NCBI GenBank assembly: GCA_002747185.1
Contig: PDTV01000004.1
Span: 124,001 to 188,000 of the forward strand
Direction: 5' to 3'
Source of the DNA: Candidatus Contendibacter odensensis
GTDB lineage: Bacteria > Pseudomonadota > Gammaproteobacteria > Competibacterales > Competibacteraceae
Length of the DNA: 64,000 nt
Under the pieces are notes generated by a model, which was not told the DNA's origin, did not search any database, and was given only the letters and a program-made list of their open reading frames with translations. Position numbers and translations under genes: made by a program. This document shows, in pieces, positions 61,405 to 64,000 of the stretch (the first letter of the stretch is position 1; every line of letters begins with the position of its first letter).

Positions 61405-61896
61405 ATGTCATTCAAGTTTTGTCCCCAATGCGGGAAGCCATTACATTGTGCTGACATTGATGGTCAGCGCCGACTGCACTGCGCTGTAGCTGATTGCAAT
61501 TATGTTCACTGGGATAATCCGGTTCCCATTGTCGCTGCGATTGTTGAGCTGGACGGTATGGTGATTTTGGCGCGTAACACGGGTTGGCCGGAAAAAATGT
61601 ATGGTTTGATAACAGGTTTTCTGGAAAAAGGGGAAACCGCAGATGAGGCGGTATTACGAGAAGTGCAGGAAGAACTGGGCCTGAATACTGCCGAAGCCAA
61701 TTTCATTGGCTATTACCCATTTTACGAAATGAACCAGCTCATTTTGGCATTTCATGTTTCGGCGCAGGGTGAAATCACCTTGAGCGAAGAGCTTGCGGCT
61801 ATCAAGCGTGTACCGGCTGATCGGTTGAAGCCCTGGACAATCGGCACAGGGCCTGCCGTACGTGATTGGCTGGCGGCCCGACAATCGGCAGCATAA
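61405..61896 (+). CDS. NUDIX hydrolase with N-terminal zinc ribbon
   Basis: A 163-residue protein. A zinc ribbon (FCPQCGKPL, HCAVADC) precedes a complete Nudix box, GFLEKGETADEAVLREVQEE then LGL. The arrangement resembles the C-terminal half of NADH pyrophosphatase NudC, without its N-terminal domain, so a nucleotide pyrophosphatase role is likely. ATG 61405 has GGAG upstream; the TTG at 61393 is rejected. It is convergent with enzyme I. Confidence 0.88.
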   Translation: MSFKFCPQCGKPLHCADIDGQRRLHCAVADCNYVHWDNPVPIVAAIVELDGMVILARNTGWPEKMYGLITGFLEKGETADEAVLREVQEELGLNTAEANFIGYYPFYEMNQLILAFHVSAQGEITLSEELAAIKRVPADRLKPWTIGTGPAVRDWLAARQSAA

Positions 61897-61908
61897 ATCA
61901 GGCAAGCC

Positions 61909-63663
61909 TTAATTTTCGGCAATCTTTTTGAGAAGCTCAGTGTACTCATCTGCATCGGTAGTGTGTAGTAGATGCTCTGCGATAGTACTTAATTCACCGG
62001 TATCGCTGTCTTGAATGGTGCGTTTGATTTCCAGTACAGCGCTAGGGTGCATGCTGAATTCAGTCAGACCCAGACCTAGCAGGAGCCGGGTGTAGCGAGA
62101 ATCACCGGCTATTTCGCCACACAGACTGACGGGGATATTGGCTTTTTGGCCAGCATCAATCGTGCGGTGTATTAGCGATAGTACTGCCGGATGCAAAGGA
62201 TCGAATAGATAGTTAATCTCGTCATCTACCCTGTCAATGGCCAGGGTATACTGGATCAGGTCATTGGTACCGATTGATAGAAAATCCATATAGCGGGCAA
62301 ATTGGGTTGCACAGACTGCTGTTGCGGGCACCTCAATCATGCCACCGACCGGCAGTTTCGGATCAAAGGCCAGTCCGCGTGTGCGTAATTCCTGCTTGGT
62401 TTCTTCCACGAGTTGTAATACCTGGAAGACCTCGTGAATGTTGGACAGCATCGGGATCATCATTTTCACTGGCCCATATGCGGAGGCACGCAGGATGGCA
62501 CGTAATTGCGGGCGAAACATGGATAGATCCTTGAGGCACATCCGAATGGCCCGCAGTCCTAGTGCCGGGTTTGCACCAATCGGCCCACTGCGACCGTCAC
62601 CGGCAGGCTTGTCAGCGCCCAGGTCAGAGGTACGGATGGTGATTGGGTATCCTTCCAGCGTTTTGATGACGTGCAGGTATGAAGCAAGATGTTCTTCTTC
62701 ATCAGGATAATCATTACGATTCATGAACAGGAATTCGGTGCGGTATAGACCTACACCATCTGCTGCCACTTCGCGTACCAGTGCCGCATCCTCCGGCAGC
62801 TCAATATTGGTGAGCATTTTGATGGTAATACCATCACGCGTAACCGCCGGTTTCCCCTTGAGTTTGACAAGTTCGAGCCGCTCTCGCCGCTGCTCGTTTT
62901 GCTTATAGCGGTAATAACGCAGAATGCGCTCATCCAGATCGACCAGGATAATGCCCTGGCGACCATCTACAATGACCGGTTCTTCATGATGAAGGTAAGC
63001 ACGTGCATTGCGAGCACCTACCACAGCGGGAATGCCAAGACTGCGTGCCAAAATAGCAGTGTGAGAGAGTGAGCCACCGTATTCGGTGACAAAAGCCAGT
63101 ACCCCTTGATGCTGCATCAGGATCGTGTCTGCCGGTGTCAGGTCATCAGCGACAATGACACGCCCCTCCAGCCGGCTGGAAGCCAGCTCAACATAATCCG
63201 GATCACTGAGATAGGTTGGATCTTCAGCGAGCAAAATACGCAGTATTCGTCGTACTACGTGCGCAACATCATCCTTACGATTACTCAGGTAAGGATCATC
63301 CATTTGCTCAAATGCTTCAATGAGGGTGTCACGCTGGACTTTTAGCGCCCACTCAGCATTGCAGCGTTGTTCACGAATCAGCTTGATGGGCGCATCAATC
63401 AAGGCCGTATCGTCCAGCATCAAGAGGTGTGTGTCGATAAAGGCGGTGAGATCGTTGGATATTGTTTTGGGAACCCGTCCCCGAATCTCATGCAATTGCT
63501 GTCGGGCAATGGCCAGACTGCTTAAAAAGCGCCGCACTTCATCTTCAATAATATTTTCGGGAATGGTGTATTCGGTAATTTCCAGTTGATTACGTTGCAA
63601 CAGATAGGCTCTGCCAATAGCATAACCTTTGGAAACGCCAATGCCATGCAGCGAAAAAGGCAT
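61909..63663 (-). CDS. ptsI: Phosphoenolpyruvate--protein phosphotransferase (enzyme I)
   Basis: A 584-residue enzyme I of the phosphotransferase system. The phospho-histidine H201 is in GGSLSHTAILARSLGIPAVVG; the PEP-binding barrel has DLGADKP, GANPALGLRAIR and the active-site cysteine SLCGEIAGD. There is no GAF domain, so it is PtsI- rather than PtsP-like. The ATG at 63663 follows GGGG and lies 13 bp after the HPr stop; the longer frame to 63777 overlaps HPr. Confidence 0.94.
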   Translation of the reverse strand: MPFSLHGIGVSKGYAIGRAYLLQRNQLEITEYTIPENIIEDEVRRFLSSLAIARQQLHEIRGRVPKTISNDLTAFIDTHLLMLDDTALIDAPIKLIREQRCNAEWALKVQRDTLIEAFEQMDDPYLSNRKDDVAHVVRRILRILLAEDPTYLSDPDYVELASSRLEGRVIVADDLTPADTILMQHQGVLAFVTEYGGSLSHTAILARSLGIPAVVGARNARAYLHHEEPVIVDGRQGIILVDLDERILRYYRYKQNEQRRERLELVKLKGKPAVTRDGITIKMLTNIELPEDAALVREVAADGVGLYRTEFLFMNRNDYPDEEEHLASYLHVIKTLEGYPITIRTSDLGADKPAGDGRSGPIGANPALGLRAIRMCLKDLSMFRPQLRAILRASAYGPVKMMIPMLSNIHEVFQVLQLVEETKQELRTRGLAFDPKLPVGGMIEVPATAVCATQFARYMDFLSIGTNDLIQYTLAIDRVDDEINYLFDPLHPAVLSLIHRTIDAGQKANIPVSLCGEIAGDSRYTRLLLGLGLTEFSMHPSAVLEIKRTIQDSDTGELSTIAEHLLHTTDADEYTELLKKIAEN

Positions 63664-63676
63664 ACCCGAACCCCTT

Positions 63677-63955
63677 TCATTCGTCCTCGTCAAAACGACG
63701 ATGGACCAGATCCTCAAGATGGTCAAGCGCCTGTTCAGCTTCAGAACCACTGGCGCGTAATTCCAGACAGCTTCCACAGGCGGCCGCTAGCATCATGACG
63801 CCCATAATGCTTTTTCCATTGACTTCACGGCCATTACCGGATAACTGAATATCGGCATCAAAGCCAGATGCCAAGGTGACAAATTTTGCTGCTGCGCGAG
63901 CATGCAAGCCCAGCTTGTTAATAATTTTTATGTCCCGCTTTAGCACAGTTGCCAC
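63677..63955 (-). CDS. ptsH: Phosphocarrier protein HPr
   Basis: A 92-residue protein with phospho-acceptor H18 in KLGLHARAAAKF and the regulatory serine S49 in VNGKSIMGVMMLA, which HPr kinase would modify if present. GTG start at 63955. No sugar-specific PTS permease is in the window. In related genomes this pair belongs to a regulatory PTS cluster with rpoN and a EIIA gene, which would lie beyond the right edge; that is inferred. Confidence 0.93.
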   Translation of the reverse strand: MATVLKRDIKIINKLGLHARAAAKFVTLASGFDADIQLSGNGREVNGKSIMGVMMLAAACGSCLELRASGSEAEQALDHLEDLVHRRFDEDE

Positions 63956-64000
63956 GCTTGATTTACCTGTTTGTATTCCAGTTCTTAGCTGTTTAAATGT

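Overview
This window comes from a gammaproteobacterial chromosome. The clearest support is conserved gene order: uvrC-pgsA-tRNA-Gly-tRNA-Cys; rimP-nusA-infB-rbfA-truB-rpsO-pnp; 4.5S RNA-dnaX-ybaB-recR; rnfABCDGE; and an HPr/enzyme I pair. The housekeeping content, the many PAS/GGDEF/chemotaxis-type signalling proteins and the Rnf complex suit a free-living respiratory or redox-versatile member, perhaps of the Chromatiales/Thiotrichales kind. Genus and species cannot be read from the sequence alone.

Layout. 0-1.3 kb: 3' end of a gingipain-type (C25) peptidase gene. 1.3-1.5 kb: first copy of a structured intergenic repeat (family 1). 1.7-6.7 kb: rsmI diverging from yraN-metH. 6.8-13.2 kb: minus-strand polysaccharide deacetylase, XRE regulator, PAS hybrid histidine kinase and a giant CheB-CheR-PAS protein. 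13.3-16.4 kb: family 1 repeat copy 2, tRNA-Cys, tRNA-Gly, pgsA, uvrC. 16.4-24 kb: family 2 repeat copy, MASE1-PAS-GGDEF protein, N-formylglutamate amidohydrolase-like protein, pssA, and ilvI-ilvN-ilvC. 24.3-26.4 kb: a DUF4124 protein and a proS gene broken by an internal deletion. 26.5-26.9 kb: AT-rich DNA with four perfect DnaA boxes. 26.9-29.3 kb: acylphosphatase, TlpA-like thioredoxin, lipoprotein, WrbA, DUF2069 protein.

29.4-39 kb is the accessory part. An initiator tRNA is followed by a serine recombinase tail reading into it, a decayed tyrosine recombinase, a 23-residue hydrophobic peptide gene, a small four-cysteine protein whose 3' end lies in an IS terminus, a deleted IS1595-type element, and a Fic protein with both active-site and self-inhibition motifs. 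Then comes a GC-rich cobalamin-uptake operon (TonB receptor, binding protein, permease, ATPase) behind a clear cobalamin riboswitch. It is bounded on both sides by family 2 repeat sequence. It would feed the B12-dependent methionine synthase encoded at 3-6.7 kb. Gene remnants and a possible promoter-to-terminator small RNA follow.

39.3-51.5 kb is the plus-strand transcription/translation/RNA-decay block, then tRNA-Ser, SRP RNA, dnaX, ybaB and recR; infB carries ten in-phase 36-bp repeats. 51.5-57.8 kb holds rnfABCDGE and argF on the minus strand. 58-64 kb has an IS5-type remnant, a MaoC-phosphotransacetylase fusion with acetate kinase (acyl-CoA to acyl phosphate to ATP), a NUDIX hydrolase, and enzyme I plus HPr of a regulatory-type PTS.

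The points most worth checking are the broken proS, the DnaA-box cluster away from dnaA, the two families of covarying intergenic hairpin repeats, the repeat-bounded B12 cassette, the peptide/zinc-protein/IS/Fic island at the initiator tRNA, the unassigned RNA before rimP, and the MaoC domain that seems to lack its hydratase residues.
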